Part shown: positions 1 through 7,969 of the stretch, in pieces
How the letters are laid out: each line of letters opens with the position of its first letter
How positions within the stretch are numbered: the first letter of the stretch is position 1
Assembly (NCBI GenBank): GCA_045612185.1
Contig: JAZKYO010000101.1
Coordinates: 7,162-71,161, forward strand
Length of the DNA: 64,000 nt
Direction: 5' to 3'
Source: RGIG8775 sp045612185
Lineage (GTDB): Bacteria > Bacillota > Clostridia > Oscillospirales > CAG-272
Program-made: the position numbers and the translations under genes
Notes under the pieces: generated by a model
The model's database searches: none
What the model was told of the DNA's origin: nothing
What the model saw: only the letters and a program-made list of their open reading frames with translations

Positions 1-6
1 GAAAAA

Positions 7-255
7 ATGCTTCGCAAATTGCAGGAGATGGCGTTTACGGTACACGAGCTGAATCTGTATCTCGACTCCCATCCCGATAACCGCATGGCACTGAAATACT
101 TCCGTAAGTATAATGACGAGCTTAAAAAGTTGACTGCAGTTTACGAGGAGTCCTACGGCCCGCTTACGGCCACCGCCGACGTTAATTGCGACGAGTGGAG
201 CTGGATAAAACGCCCTTGGCCATGGGAAAATGCTTGCGATATGGAGGATAATTGA
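7..255 (+). CDS. cotJB: Spore coat protein CotJB
   Basis: An 82-residue protein matching the CotJB family, a small inner spore-coat component made in the mother cell with CotJA and CotJC. The family pattern is visible: an N-terminal helix starting MLRKLQEMAFTVHELNLYLD, then SHPDNRMALKYF, and a Trp/Pro-rich end (WSWIKRPWPWEN). It ends one base before cotJC, with the cotJC ribosome site inside its last codons, so the two are one operon. The window begins six bases before the ATG, so cotJA and the sporulation promoter are not visible. Length is normal for the family. Confidence 0.9.
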   Translation: MLRKLQEMAFTVHELNLYLDSHPDNRMALKYFRKYNDELKKLTAVYEESYGPLTATADVNCDEWSWIKRPWPWENACDMEDN

Positions 256-256
256 C

Positions 257-964
257 ATGTGGGTATATGAGAAAAAATTGCAGTATCCCGTAAAGATAAA
301 GACCCCCAATCCCGCTTACGCTTCTATTATCGTAAGCCAGCTTGGCGGTCCAGACGGAGAGCTTGGCGCTTCCATGCGCTATCTTAATCAACGCTTTTCA
401 ATGCCCGACGGTCAGATTATAGGCATGCTTACCGATGTTGGTACTGAGGAAATGGCGCACCTCGAGATGGTGGGAACAATCCTCTATCAGCTTACCAAAA
501 ACATGAGTGAAAAGCAGATAACCGACGGCGGATTTGATAAGTATTTCGTAGACCATACCGCAGGCGTGTATACCGCGGCGGCATCGGGCTTCCCCTATAA
601 CGCTGCCAGCTACGCGGTAAAAGGCGATATGCTCGCCGACCTCCACGAGGACCTTGCGGCAGAGCAAAAGGCCCGCGTGACCTATGACAACTTGCTTCGA
701 CTTATTGACGATCCCGATGTGCGCGATCCTATAAAATTCCTTCGCGAGCGTGAAATCGTCCACTACCAGCGCTTCGCTGAATCGCTTCGCAGGGCGCAGG
801 AAATTGCGCCTAAGCCCAATTTCTATGCTTGTAATCCAAGCTTTGACAAGGGTTGCGTGGACAATGGAAATCAAATTGCACCAAGCTGCGGTTGCGGAAA
901 TATAGGCCTTGACAGGTATTCAAGACAAAACGCCCATCACCGTTGCGACAGATTCGGAAGATAA
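257..964 (+). CDS. cotJC: Spore coat protein CotJC, manganese-catalase-like
   Basis: A 235-residue CotJC homologue, a coat protein of the Mn-catalase (ferritin-like) fold. Two E...ExxH helices are visible: E around DVGTEEMAHLEMVG and the second around LREREIVHYQRFAE, giving the di-metal ligands. The ATG at 257 is chosen because GGAGG lies 9 nt upstream; a more upstream start would lie inside cotJB. The C-terminal 40 residues after the ferritin core are Cys/Asn-rich. The last 14 residues (basic, His/Arg-rich) look unlike the family, and another frame over the same bases reads more naturally, so a small frameshift near 905-930 is possible. Confidence 0.9.
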   Translation: MWVYEKKLQYPVKIKTPNPAYASIIVSQLGGPDGELGASMRYLNQRFSMPDGQIIGMLTDVGTEEMAHLEMVGTILYQLTKNMSEKQITDGGFDKYFVDHTAGVYTAAASGFPYNAASYAVKGDMLADLHEDLAAEQKARVTYDNLLRLIDDPDVRDPIKFLREREIVHYQRFAESLRRAQEIAPKPNFYACNPSFDKGCVDNGNQIAPSCGCGNIGLDRYSRQNAHHRCDRFGR

Positions 965-989
965 GACGCTCTTTTTTGAAGCGCGAAAA

Positions 990-1010
990 GCCCCCGACAT
1001 CGTCGGGGGC
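990..1010. terminator. Bidirectional terminator between cotJC and mgtE
   Basis: A perfect 9-bp GC-rich stem (GCCCCCGAC / GTCGGGGGC) with a 3-nt loop lies between convergent cotJC and mgtE. On the minus strand it is followed by CTTTTC, giving a short U-run for mgtE. On the plus strand the U-run is poor. Confidence 0.75.
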
Positions 1011-1017
1011 TGATTTA

Positions 1018-2391
1018 CTATAAACCGAGTAAAGCCGATGCGAAGCTGAAGTAAATAATCAGCGAAAGCGCGTCAACTATTGTGGTTATAAACGGGCTTG
1101 CCATTACTGCGGGGTCGAGACCGAAGCGCTTGACTATAAGGGGCAGGGAAGCACCTATTATTTTTGCCGCCACGACGGTGCAGAAAAGCGTAAGGCTTAC
1201 TATTGCGGCAATTGTTAGGTTTTCAACGGTAAACGCCGCGCCGAAGTCCACAAGCATCATCTTTACAAAATTTGCCGCGCACATTGTAAGCGCGCAAAGA
1301 AGGGATACCTTAAACTCCTTGAACACAACGCGCAAAATATCCTTAAATCCTATCTCGCCAAGCGAGATTCCGCGGATAATGGTAACCGATGCCTGTCCTC
1401 CCGCGTTTCCTCCCGAGCCCATAAGCATGGGGATAAAGGCGGTTAAGATTACGTAAGCGCCAAGGGCGTTTTCATAGTGAGTAATAATCGCACCCGTAAA
1501 AGCCGCCGACACCATGAGCAACAACAGCCATGGAATACGCTTTTTCCAAGTTTCAAGGGTTGTGGTTTCCATATAAGATTTTGCGGTGGGCGAAATTGCC
1601 GCCATGACCTCAATATCTTCGGTGGTTTCTTTCTCAATGACGTCCATAGCATCGTCGACGGTCACTATTCCGACAAGACGGTTTTCCTTGTCAACTATCG
1701 GCAGTGAAAGCAGGTCGTATTTTGATATAAGCGCCGCCACAGACTCTCTGTCGTCTGTGGTGGTTGCTTTTTGAATATCCACCGACATGATATCTTCGAT
1801 AACATCGGTTTCTGCGGCGAAAAGCAGGTCTCGTAGAGAAACGATGCCCTCAAGCTTTCGAGCGGAATCTATAACGAATATGGTGTAGACCGTTTCCTTG
1901 TTTATACCTGTTTTTCTTATGCGTGCCACGGCTTCGGCAACCGACATTGACTTTTTGACGTCTATATATTCAGCAGTCATGACACTTCCCGCCGAGCCGT
2001 CGGGATAGCTTAAAAACTTATTTATGAGCGTTCTCGTTTCCGGCTTTGCCGAGCGCAGAATTCTTTTCACCATTCCTGCGGGAAGCTCCTCAAGCAGGTC
2101 GACCGCGTCGTCGACGAAAAGATTGTCAACTATTACAGCCAAATCTCGGTCGGTGGTAGTTAGAATGATTTTTTCGCGCGCCGCCGAGCCAAGCTCGGCA
2201 AAAATCTCTGCGGCGGTGTTTTTCTTTAAAAGCCTAAAAACCGTTAAAAGCCTTTCATCGTCAAGCGTTTCCAAGTATTCTGCCACGTCTACGGGGTTCA
2301 TTTCATCAATAATATCGGTGAATTGTTTGAAGCTTCGATTGCTAAGCAAATCGTTGAGATTTTGATAAATAAGCTCCATATTTTCATTCAT
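1018..2391 (-). CDS. mgtE: Magnesium channel/transporter MgtE
   Basis: A 457-residue MgtE, the Mg2+-gated Mg2+ channel of the plasma membrane. Order of domains: a helical N domain (about 1-130), two CBS domains (about 135-255, ending in VDDAMDVIEKE), the plug helix, and five membrane helices from about 285. The pore signature PMLMGSGGNAGGQ and the TM5 stretch PFITTIVDALSLIIYF, with the conserved Asp of the selectivity site, are both present. It lies 18 nt behind the HAD gene with no room for its own riboswitch, so it is probably co-transcribed with that gene. The length is typical. Confidence 0.95.
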   Translation of the reverse strand: MNENMELIYQNLNDLLSNRSFKQFTDIIDEMNPVDVAEYLETLDDERLLTVFRLLKKNTAAEIFAELGSAAREKIILTTTDRDLAVIVDNLFVDDAVDLLEELPAGMVKRILRSAKPETRTLINKFLSYPDGSAGSVMTAEYIDVKKSMSVAEAVARIRKTGINKETVYTIFVIDSARKLEGIVSLRDLLFAAETDVIEDIMSVDIQKATTTDDRESVAALISKYDLLSLPIVDKENRLVGIVTVDDAMDVIEKETTEDIEVMAAISPTAKSYMETTTLETWKKRIPWLLLLMVSAAFTGAIITHYENALGAYVILTAFIPMLMGSGGNAGGQASVTIIRGISLGEIGFKDILRVVFKEFKVSLLCALTMCAANFVKMMLVDFGAAFTVENLTIAAIVSLTLFCTVVAAKIIGASLPLIVKRFGLDPAVMASPFITTIVDALSLIIYFSFASALLGL

Positions 2392-2409
2392 AGTATCACC
2401 GCCTGTTCG

Positions 2410-3063
2410 TTATTTAAGTATAATATCTCCTATTGTTTGGGGAGCTTCCGCTAAATAAGTGGCTCCCGCGTTTTTCAGCTCTTCAAGGCTTCCGTAGCCG
2501 TAAAGAACACCGATGGAGGCGATTTTCATATCTTTTGCGCCGTCGATGTCGTGGTAGCGGTCGCCTATCATTATTGCCTCTGCTTTGTTTTTGACGTCGA
2601 ACTTTGAAAATGCGTATTCAAGCACGTCGGTTTTTGAACTGATTTTTCCGTCAAAGGTTGCGCCGGCTATAAGCGTAAAATATTTGGTCAAGCCAAAGTG
2701 ATCGGCAATTCGTTTTGCAAATTCTTCGGGCTTTGAGGTAGCCATAATGATCTTCAAATTTGCGGCGTTAAGTCTTTCCAAAAGCTCGTAAACGCCGTCG
2801 TACACTCTGTTTTCAAATATTCCCACGTCGCGGAAACGCTCTCTGTAATATTCCACCGCTTTGAGCGCGTCGGACTCCGAGAGCCCGTGAAATTTCATAA
2901 AAGCTTCTTTAAGAGGAGGACCTACGAAGACGTTTAGCTGATTTAAATCCGAAACGGTAATATTGAATTTTTCAAGCGCGTACGCTACCGATTTGGTTAT
3001 TCCTTCGGCAGAGTCGGTAAGTGTACCGTCCAAGTCAAAAAATATATAACGATATTTTACCAT
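2410..3063 (-). CDS. HAD-superfamily phosphatase (phosphoglycolate phosphatase-like)
   Basis: A 217-residue HAD subfamily IA hydrolase. Motif I is FFDLDGTLTD (nucleophile Asp10, acid Asp12), motif II IMATSKP, and motif IV GDRYHDIDGAK; residues 17-85 form the helical cap. The nearest families are phosphoglycolate phosphatase and PpaX-like pyrophosphatases, but the substrate cannot be assigned from sequence. An AAGGAGG site lies just upstream of the ATG. It sits between an unknown helical gene (10 nt upstream) and mgtE (18 nt downstream) in one leftward unit. Confidence 0.85.
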   Translation of the reverse strand: MVKYRYIFFDLDGTLTDSAEGITKSVAYALEKFNITVSDLNQLNVFVGPPLKEAFMKFHGLSESDALKAVEYYRERFRDVGIFENRVYDGVYELLERLNAANLKIIMATSKPEEFAKRIADHFGLTKYFTLIAGATFDGKISSKTDVLEYAFSKFDVKNKAEAIMIGDRYHDIDGAKDMKIASIGVLYGYGSLEELKNAGATYLAEAPQTIGDIILK

Positions 3064-3073
3064 ACTTGCCTCC

Positions 3074-3769
3074 TTATAATTCTTTGATATTTAAAATAAG
3101 GCTGTGTAAAGCCCCCATAGAGCCTCTTATTACTCGGTGGTAGTCCGCTTCTGCGCGTGTGTCGCGGAACGTCTTGTCGCTGTTTATACAAAGAGAGATA
3201 AGTTCGTTTTCAAGAGTACTCAGCAACTCCGAAGCTTTTAGTACCGTGGCTTCGGTTAGCTTTTGATAATTTTCTTTCGATAAAGCAACCGCTTCGGCGT
3301 ATTTTTCACGCATGTCGCTGTTTAAATACTCGATTACGGCAATTTCTCGCAATTTAAGCTCAGCGACGGGAAAATCAAGCCCCATGTTTAAAAGTCCGGC
3401 GCACTCGGTTTTAAGTGCCGACAAGCGAGGTGTCAGACTTGAAATCGAGACTATCATAGCCTCATGTTTTTTGGTGCGAATTTTGTCATCGGCAGTTGCT
3501 TTGAAGGCAGACAAAATTGAGTTGTCGGTTGATACCGAGTTGCTCTCAAGCAGTTCTACCGCTTTTGTAGCAATGCTTTCAAGTTCGAGCTTTACTTTTT
3601 GAAAGGTCTTTTCTGCTGTTGCGATTTTTTGCTTTAAGATGTCAAGAAAAAGCTCAAATTCCGAGGGGTCACCCTTCTTAGCCGCGCTTATGCAACGGTC
3701 AAAAAGCTCCATATCCGAGTGGCTTACAAGCTCAGGGGTAATTCCGTATTTTAAAAGTAATTCTTTCAT
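3074..3769 (-). CDS. Hypothetical helical protein
   Basis: 231 residues, not recognised. It is almost entirely predicted alpha-helix with many Leu/Glu/Lys heptad-like stretches (about 45-75 and 165-205). It has no signal peptide, no membrane segment and no Cys pairs. The upstream ribosome site is weak. It is the first gene of the leftward group with the HAD phosphatase and mgtE, and lies 57 nt after khpA across a hairpin, so read-through from the ffh operon may supply its transcript. The frame has no breaks and normal codon use, so it is a real gene. Confidence 0.7.
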   Translation of the reverse strand: MKELLLKYGITPELVSHSDMELFDRCISAAKKGDPSEFELFLDILKQKIATAEKTFQKVKLELESIATKAVELLESNSVSTDNSILSAFKATADDKIRTKKHEAMIVSISSLTPRLSALKTECAGLLNMGLDFPVAELKLREIAVIEYLNSDMREKYAEAVALSKENYQKLTEATVLKASELLSTLENELISLCINSDKTFRDTRAEADYHRVIRGSMGALHSLILNIKEL

Positions 3770-3785
3770 GCCTGTTAATTGACAA

Positions 3786-3809
3786 AGGAGCTGTTTTTTT
3801 ACAGCTCCT
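3786..3809 (-). terminator. Hairpin terminator after khpA
   Basis: A perfect 9-bp stem AGGAGCTGT / ACAGCTCCT with a six-base loop lies 18 nt past the khpA stop, followed on the minus strand by TTTGTC. The weak U-run suggests partial termination, allowing some read-through into the downstream genes. Confidence 0.6.
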
Positions 3810-3826
3810 CTAATCCCGTGTCACGT

Positions 3827-4063
3827 TTACTTGATTTCAACGTTTACTTTCTTATTCGTATTTCCGGCTGCAGCCTTGATAAGCGAGCGGATGGCTTTGG
3901 CAATCTTTCCGTGTTTGCCGATAACCATACCCATATCATCGGGCGCAACGCTTAATACCAAAGTTATGGTGTTATCCTCCTCAGTTTGGGACACCTTAAC
4001 CTCGTCGGGACTGTCGACAATCGCCTTGGCGATGTCTGTTAAGGTTGCTTTCAAATCTGCCAT
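3827..4063 (-). CDS. khpA: KH-domain RNA-binding protein KhpA
   Basis: A 78-residue single-KH-domain protein of the KhpA (YlqC) family, an RNA chaperone that pairs with KhpB in Firmicutes. The GxxG loop is present as VIGKHGKIAKAI near residue 45. The start at 4063 is chosen over 4081 because GGAG lies 8 nt before it and the product then begins MADLKATLTDI like its relatives. It lies 21 nt downstream of rpsP, the usual neighbour. The commonly following rimM, trmD and rplS genes are absent here. Confidence 0.9.
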   Translation of the reverse strand: MADLKATLTDIAKAIVDSPDEVKVSQTEEDNTITLVLSVAPDDMGMVIGKHGKIAKAIRSLIKAAAGNTNKKVNVEIK

Positions 4064-4084
4064 TTGTAATACTCCGTTCACTGA

Positions 4085-4327
4085 TTAGTCAACGATGCCG
4101 GACTTCTTAAGAAGAGACTTAACTGTCTCAGTAGGCTGAGCACCCTTGACGATCCAAGCCTTTGCCTTATCAGCGTCGATCTTGATTTCAGCGGGCTCTG
4201 TAAGGGGATTGTAGTAACCAATCTCCTCAATGAATCTACCGTTTCTGGGGTAGCGGCTGTCAGCAACAACTACACGATAGAAGGGGGCCTTCTTTGCGCC
4301 GAGTCTCTTAAGTCTGATTTTTACCAT
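4085..4327 (-). CDS. rpsP: 30S ribosomal protein S16
   Basis: An 80-residue S16 with the family start MVKIRLKRLGAKKAPFYRVVVADSR and the central EEIGYYNPL motif. S16 helps fold the 5' and central domains of 16S rRNA during 30S assembly. It is full length. It sits between ffh and khpA, in the order ylxM-ffh-rpsP-khpA that is characteristic of Bacillota. Confidence 0.97.
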   Translation of the reverse strand: MVKIRLKRLGAKKAPFYRVVVADSRYPRNGRFIEEIGYYNPLTEPAEIKIDADKAKAWIVKGAQPTETVKSLLKKSGIVD

Positions 4328-4384
4328 TTTTAATTTCCTCCAAAATGTAAATATATTTTTGTTTTTCTTTTTTATAAAAAGCCG

Positions 4385-5722
4385 TCAGAACGGCATTTTC
4401 ATCTTGCCTTTTGCGAATTTGGACATTTTCGATGGGTCTGAGAATTGCTTCATAAGCTTTTTGATTTGCTCAAACTGCTTAAGCAGTTTATTTACGTCCT
4501 CAACCGTCGTTCCGCTGCCCTTTGCTATGCGGATTTTTCTTGATGCGGCGATGATTTCGGGCTTTTCTCTTTCCTTCATTGTCATGGATTTTATAATTGC
4601 TTCCTGGCGTGCGAGAATCTTTTCATCAATCTTAACGTCCTTCATCGCGCCGCCGCTCATGCCCGGCAGCATCGCCATTATCTGTTCAAGATTGCCCATC
4701 TTTTTAAGCTGTGCAAACTGATCCAGATAATCGTCAAGAGTAAAGGTCTGTGCGCGTATTTTCTGTTCAAGCTCAACCGCTTTTTTCTCGTCGAATGCTT
4801 GCTCAGCTCTTTCTATAAGCGTAAGCACATCGCCCATGCCAAGAATTCTTGAAGCCATTCTGTCGGGATGGAAAGGCTCGATTTTGTCGAGCTTCTCACC
4901 CGTACCTATGAATTTTATCGGTTTTCCCGTTACGTATTTTACAGAAAGTGCCGCACCGCCTCTGGTGTCGCCGTCAAGCTTTGTGAGAATAACGCCGGTA
5001 ATGTCAAGTAACTCGTTAAAGGTCTCGGCAACATTTACTGCGTCCTGACCGATCATTGCATCAATGGTGAGCAGTATCTCGGAGGGCTTGACCTCTGCCT
5101 TGATCTTCTTAAGCTCCTCCATAAGCTCCTCGTCGATGTGCAGACGTCCCGCGGTGTCGACGAAAACCATATCGTAGCCCTTTTTCTCGGCATATCTAAC
5201 GCCCTCAGCGGCGATTTTTACGGGGGAAACGTCTGTACCCATTTGGAAAACGGGAATATCAAGCGCTTCTCCAACGATTTCAAGCTGTTTTATAGCCGCG
5301 GGTCTGTATATGTCGCAAGCTACAAGAAGAGGCTTCTTGCCTTCCTTTTTGTATAGTCCGGCGAGCTTGGCGGCGTGCGTGGTTTTACCCGCGCCCTGAA
5401 GACCAACCATCATAACCACCGTAGGCGGCTTTGGAGAGATGTTCAGCTTTGCCTGCGAGCCACCCATAAGACTTGTCAGCTCTTCGTTTACTATTTTAAC
5501 TATCTGCTGCGCAGGCACAAGAGACTCGAGAACGTCGCTGCCGACCGCGCGTGCGGATACGCTTTTTATAAATTCTTTAACGACCTTGAAGTTTACGTCG
5601 GCTTCAAGCAGGGCGAGCTTTATTTCTCTCATTCCCACCTTTACGTCTGCCTCGGTAAGCTTACCTTTGTTTTTGAATATTTTGAAGGCGTTTGCGAGTT
5701 TTTCGGTTAGACCTTGAAACAT
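4385..5722 (-). CDS. ffh: Signal recognition particle protein Ffh
   Basis: A 445-residue SRP54 GTPase that binds 4.5S/6S RNA and delivers signal-sequence-bearing ribosomes to FtsY. The N domain covers about 1-88. The G domain holds the P-loop GLQGAGKT (107-114), DTAGRL and TKLDGDTRGG. The Met-rich M domain runs from about 300, with the RNA-binding helix-turn around RIAKGSGTTVEDV, and the protein ends KMKMPF. It follows ylxM by 22 nt in one operon. It is complete and unremarkable. Confidence 0.98.
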   Translation of the reverse strand: MFQGLTEKLANAFKIFKNKGKLTEADVKVGMREIKLALLEADVNFKVVKEFIKSVSARAVGSDVLESLVPAQQIVKIVNEELTSLMGGSQAKLNISPKPPTVVMMVGLQGAGKTTHAAKLAGLYKKEGKKPLLVACDIYRPAAIKQLEIVGEALDIPVFQMGTDVSPVKIAAEGVRYAEKKGYDMVFVDTAGRLHIDEELMEELKKIKAEVKPSEILLTIDAMIGQDAVNVAETFNELLDITGVILTKLDGDTRGGAALSVKYVTGKPIKFIGTGEKLDKIEPFHPDRMASRILGMGDVLTLIERAEQAFDEKKAVELEQKIRAQTFTLDDYLDQFAQLKKMGNLEQIMAMLPGMSGGAMKDVKIDEKILARQEAIIKSMTMKEREKPEIIAASRKIRIAKGSGTTVEDVNKLLKQFEQIKKLMKQFSDPSKMSKFAKGKMKMPF

Positions 5723-5744
5723 ATAAAAACCTTCCTTTCTCGTG

Positions 5745-6080
5745 TTATTGCTTTAAAATATCAACCAGTTCGCTCATTTGTGAAATCAACTCCGGGGAAG
5801 CGTTTTCATCGCGAAGTATCTTGAAAATTCTGTCGCTTTGCGCCAGCGCCTCGTTAAACTTCTTTTCAAGTCCAAGCTTCTCTTCGAGAAACAGCAACTC
5901 TTCCTCGGCTTTTTTAATCAAATCTCTTACTCCTTGACGTGAGATGCCGATTTCCTCTGCGATTTCCGCAAGCGAAAGATCCTCGTTGTAATAAAGTGAA
6001 AGCACCGACTGCTTTCTTTCGCTCAAAACCTCGCCGTAAAAGTCCAAGAGACAAGCGAGTTTAAGATTTTTTTCAAACAT
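5745..6080 (-). CDS. ylxM: YlxM/SRP-associated helix-turn-helix protein
   Basis: A 111-residue protein of the YlxM/p13 family, found directly upstream of ffh and thought to modulate SRP GTPase activity. A sigma-70 region-4-like helix-turn-helix is clear (LSLAEIAEEIGISRQGVRDLI), followed by a charged coiled coil (EEELLFLEEKLGLEKKF). The start is ATG at 6080 because GAAAGG lies 9 nt upstream; the longer open frame to 6143 would run into the promoter. It is the first gene of the ffh operon. Confidence 0.9.
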   Translation of the reverse strand: MFEKNLKLACLLDFYGEVLSERKQSVLSLYYNEDLSLAEIAEEIGISRQGVRDLIKKAEEELLFLEEKLGLEKKFNEALAQSDRIFKILRDENASPELISQMSELVDILKQ

Positions 6081-6133
6081 TTTTATCGGCCTTTCGTTAC
6101 TGAAAATGACGTGTAAAGCAAAACACTTTACAG

Positions 6134-6162
6134 AGTATACCACAACAAAGGCCGTTTGTCAA
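6134..6162 (-). promoter_or_regulatory. Promoter of ylxM-ffh-rpsP-khpA
   Basis: On the minus strand TTGACA (6162-6157), a 17-nt spacer and TATACT (6139-6134) preceded by a TGG extended element form a near-consensus sigma-A promoter, about 54 nt upstream of the ylxM start codon. Confidence 0.85.
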
Positions 6163-6176
6163 GAGATATTTGAAAT

Positions 6177-6623
6177 TTATTTTGAAAAATTGAATTTTTC
6201 TTCGTAATTTATCAGTCCAAGCTTTTTTGCGTGACCGAAAAGCACGGGTGTTATGTCGGGATAAGTCAACTGCCTCGGCAGAAAGCTGAAGAAGCACACG
6301 TCTCGCATTTCGCTACATTCGGGTATCGGGGCAAGCTTGGTTACGTGAGCTAAAAACACCTGCCCGTCGGCGTAGTTTTCTTCGTCACCTGAACGGTAAT
6401 CGAACACGGGCTCTATTGTGAATTCAACCGCGCCCGACTCCTCGTACAGCTCGCGCTTTGCGGCTTCAAGGGTTGTTTCGCCTTCTTCTATGTGTCCGCC
6501 TTGAGTCTCAAATGTGGTGCGAAAATTGTGTTTGCTCAGCATCAACATTCCGCGATATTCCGACAGAATCACCACGTACTTATATTTTTTTAAACTACCG
6601 AGCTCATATACCTTGCAAGCCAT
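6177..6623 (-). CDS. NUDIX hydrolase
   Basis: 148 residues with a perfect Nudix box at about 43-65 (GHIEEGE, then RELYEESGA), the Mg2+-binding catalytic loop that cleaves nucleoside diphosphates linked to another group. The overall pattern, with LSKHNFRTTFETQGGHIEEGE, resembles the YtkD/MutT-like branch that acts on oxidised nucleotides or RNA 5' ends, but substrate is not determinable. AGGAG lies 7 nt before the ATG, and the upstream membrane-protein gene ends 4 nt away, so the pair is an operon. Confidence 0.88.
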   Translation of the reverse strand: MACKVYELGSLKKYKYVVILSEYRGMLMLSKHNFRTTFETQGGHIEEGETTLEAAKRELYEESGAVEFTIEPVFDYRSGDEENYADGQVFLAHVTKLAPIPECSEMRDVCFFSFLPRQLTYPDITPVLFGHAKKLGLINYEEKFNFSK

Positions 6624-6627
6624 AATC

Positions 6628-7458
6628 CTACTCCTTTGATGCTAATTCTTCGGTGGCGGTGATGTCAGCGTCTCCAAAAGCAAAGCAACGGGTTATGGCG
6701 TAAACCGATATGCCTATCATGACGCTTAAATACCCCATGTTGCCAAAAGTGATAGGATGCGAAATGAAGGCGCGGGGCGATTTTACAAACAAATATACTA
6801 ACGAGCTAATCGCATAAGAAGCTCCGAACATAAACGCGGTTAGCCCCGATGCGAGGTGGAGCGTGGGTAACGGTTTGCCGAGATGTATTCTGGTTTCGCA
6901 AAGGAAAAATGCCATTGACGCCATAATGTTCAGACTTCCGAGAATTGTGTGCGGACTGTTCATGGCGATTCTCATATCAAAATATATAGATGCGAGTTCA
7001 AGAATAAGCGAAAGGATGAGAGCCAAAGACAAAGCCGCTTTTGCGCTGCCAAGCGATTTGTTTCCTATTGCTGATAGAATGAAAAACACAGCCGATGCCA
7101 AAAACAATACGGCGGTAAATATTTCCTTTAGTCCTTTTGCGCCGTTTATAAGAGGCGAAAGAAAGGCAAAGACAAACATTACCGCGGCAAAAGCGGCTCC
7201 GCTTTTGAGAACGCGGTTATCCGAGATGAATTCTGTGCTTACCGTATCCTTGGGGATAAATATAAGCGCGGAGAACAGCCAGATTGCGCTTGCTATATAG
7301 AGAGCGGTAATCATTGACGTTATAGGAGAACTGTTAAAATACCCGAGCTCAGGGGCATAAAAGAGAAATAGCGATAAGCATCTGAGCGCTGAGAGTATAG
7401 CTGTTAAAATGAGCGCGGTCAGGCAGTATATTTTCAGTTTGCTTTTCATACTTTTCAT
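6628..7458 (-). CDS. Multi-pass membrane protein, function unknown
   Basis: 276 residues with about seven to eight hydrophobic segments and no recognisable motif. The N-terminus is a basic cap (MKSMKSKLK) then a membrane helix. The start at 7458 is preferred over 7488 because AGGAG lies 7 nt upstream. It is co-transcribed with the NUDIX gene and divergent from the metal-efflux unit. The few loops are short, so it is an integral membrane protein with little soluble mass. I do not recognise the family. Confidence 0.7.
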   Translation of the reverse strand: MKSMKSKLKIYCLTALILTAILSALRCLSLFLFYAPELGYFNSSPITSMITALYIASAIWLFSALIFIPKDTVSTEFISDNRVLKSGAAFAAVMFVFAFLSPLINGAKGLKEIFTAVLFLASAVFFILSAIGNKSLGSAKAALSLALILSLILELASIYFDMRIAMNSPHTILGSLNIMASMAFFLCETRIHLGKPLPTLHLASGLTAFMFGASYAISSLVYLFVKSPRAFISHPITFGNMGYLSVMIGISVYAITRCFAFGDADITATEELASKE

Positions 7459-7561
7459 ATAAAAGCTCCTTTGACGATTTTTCTTCATTTTATATTATAA
7501 ACCCTAAATGTTAATAGGTTGTGTACAAATTCAAATAAAAAAATCTTTTTTTATTTTTATG

Positions 7562-7590
7562 TTGACAACTTACAAAATATATGATAATAT
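7562..7590 (+). promoter_or_regulatory. Promoter of the metal-efflux operon
   Basis: TTGACA at 7562-7567 and a TAATAT -10 at 7585-7590 with a 17-nt spacer (an alternative GATAAT at 7583 would give 15). The start of transcription would fall inside the adjacent palindromic operator, so repressor binding would block initiation. Confidence 0.75.
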
Positions 7591-7618
7591 ATTCATATGA
7601 ACAATTGTTCATATGAAT
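7591..7618 (+). promoter_or_regulatory. SmtB/CzrA-type palindromic operator
   Basis: A perfect 28-bp palindrome: arm ATTCATATGAAC, centre AATT, then the exact reverse complement of the arm. The inner TGAAC...GTTCA core matches the 12-2-12 class of sites bound by zinc-sensing ArsR-family repressors. It lies between the -10 box and the ribosome site of the downstream arsR-type gene. Confidence 0.85.
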
Positions 7619-7633
7619 GAGGGAGGGGATACG

Positions 7634-7939
7634 GTGAAGAAAAATACAGAGAAAGACTTTCGCGCGCTTGGAGAGATGGCAAATTTTTTCAAGGTTCTTG
7701 CGGATGAGACCAGACTGAAAATACTGTTTGCGCTTTTTGACGGCGCAAAGTGTGTTATGCACATAAGCGAAAAGGTGGAAATGAGCCAATCGGCGGTGTC
7801 GCATCAGCTTGCTATTTTGAAAAGAGCCGATCTTGTAAAGGTGACGCGCAACGGAAAAAGCCAGGTGTATTCTATTTCTGACGAGCACGTGAGACTTGTG
7901 ATAGATATGGCTGAAATACACGTCTGCGAGGATAAATAG
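7634..7939 (+). CDS. ArsR-family zinc-responsive repressor (SmtB/CzrA-like)
   Basis: 101 residues; a winged helix-turn-helix with recognition helix SQSAVSHQLAILKRADLV. The C-terminal alpha5 metal site is visible: Asp83-x-His85 and, 11 and 14 residues after His85, His96 and Glu99, the same D/H/H/E set as the zinc site of SmtB. A lone Cys40 stands where CadC has a Cys pair, so zinc sensing is more likely than cadmium/lead sensing. The GTG start at 7634 is chosen because GGGAGGGG lies 5-7 nt upstream; an ATG at 7613 falls inside the operator. It should repress itself and the ATPase and be released by metal. Confidence 0.9.
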   Translation: MKKNTEKDFRALGEMANFFKVLADETRLKILFALFDGAKCVMHISEKVEMSQSAVSHQLAILKRADLVKVTRNGKSQVYSISDEHVRLVIDMAEIHVCEDK

Positions 7940-7969
7940 AATAATCGATTATGGAAAGAGGTGTGAGAT

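Noticed and set aside
2392..2410. Possible Mg2+ riboswitch (M-box) in front of mgtE
   Set aside because: Only 18 nt separate mgtE from the HAD gene, far too little for an M-box, and the sequence there is just a ribosome site.
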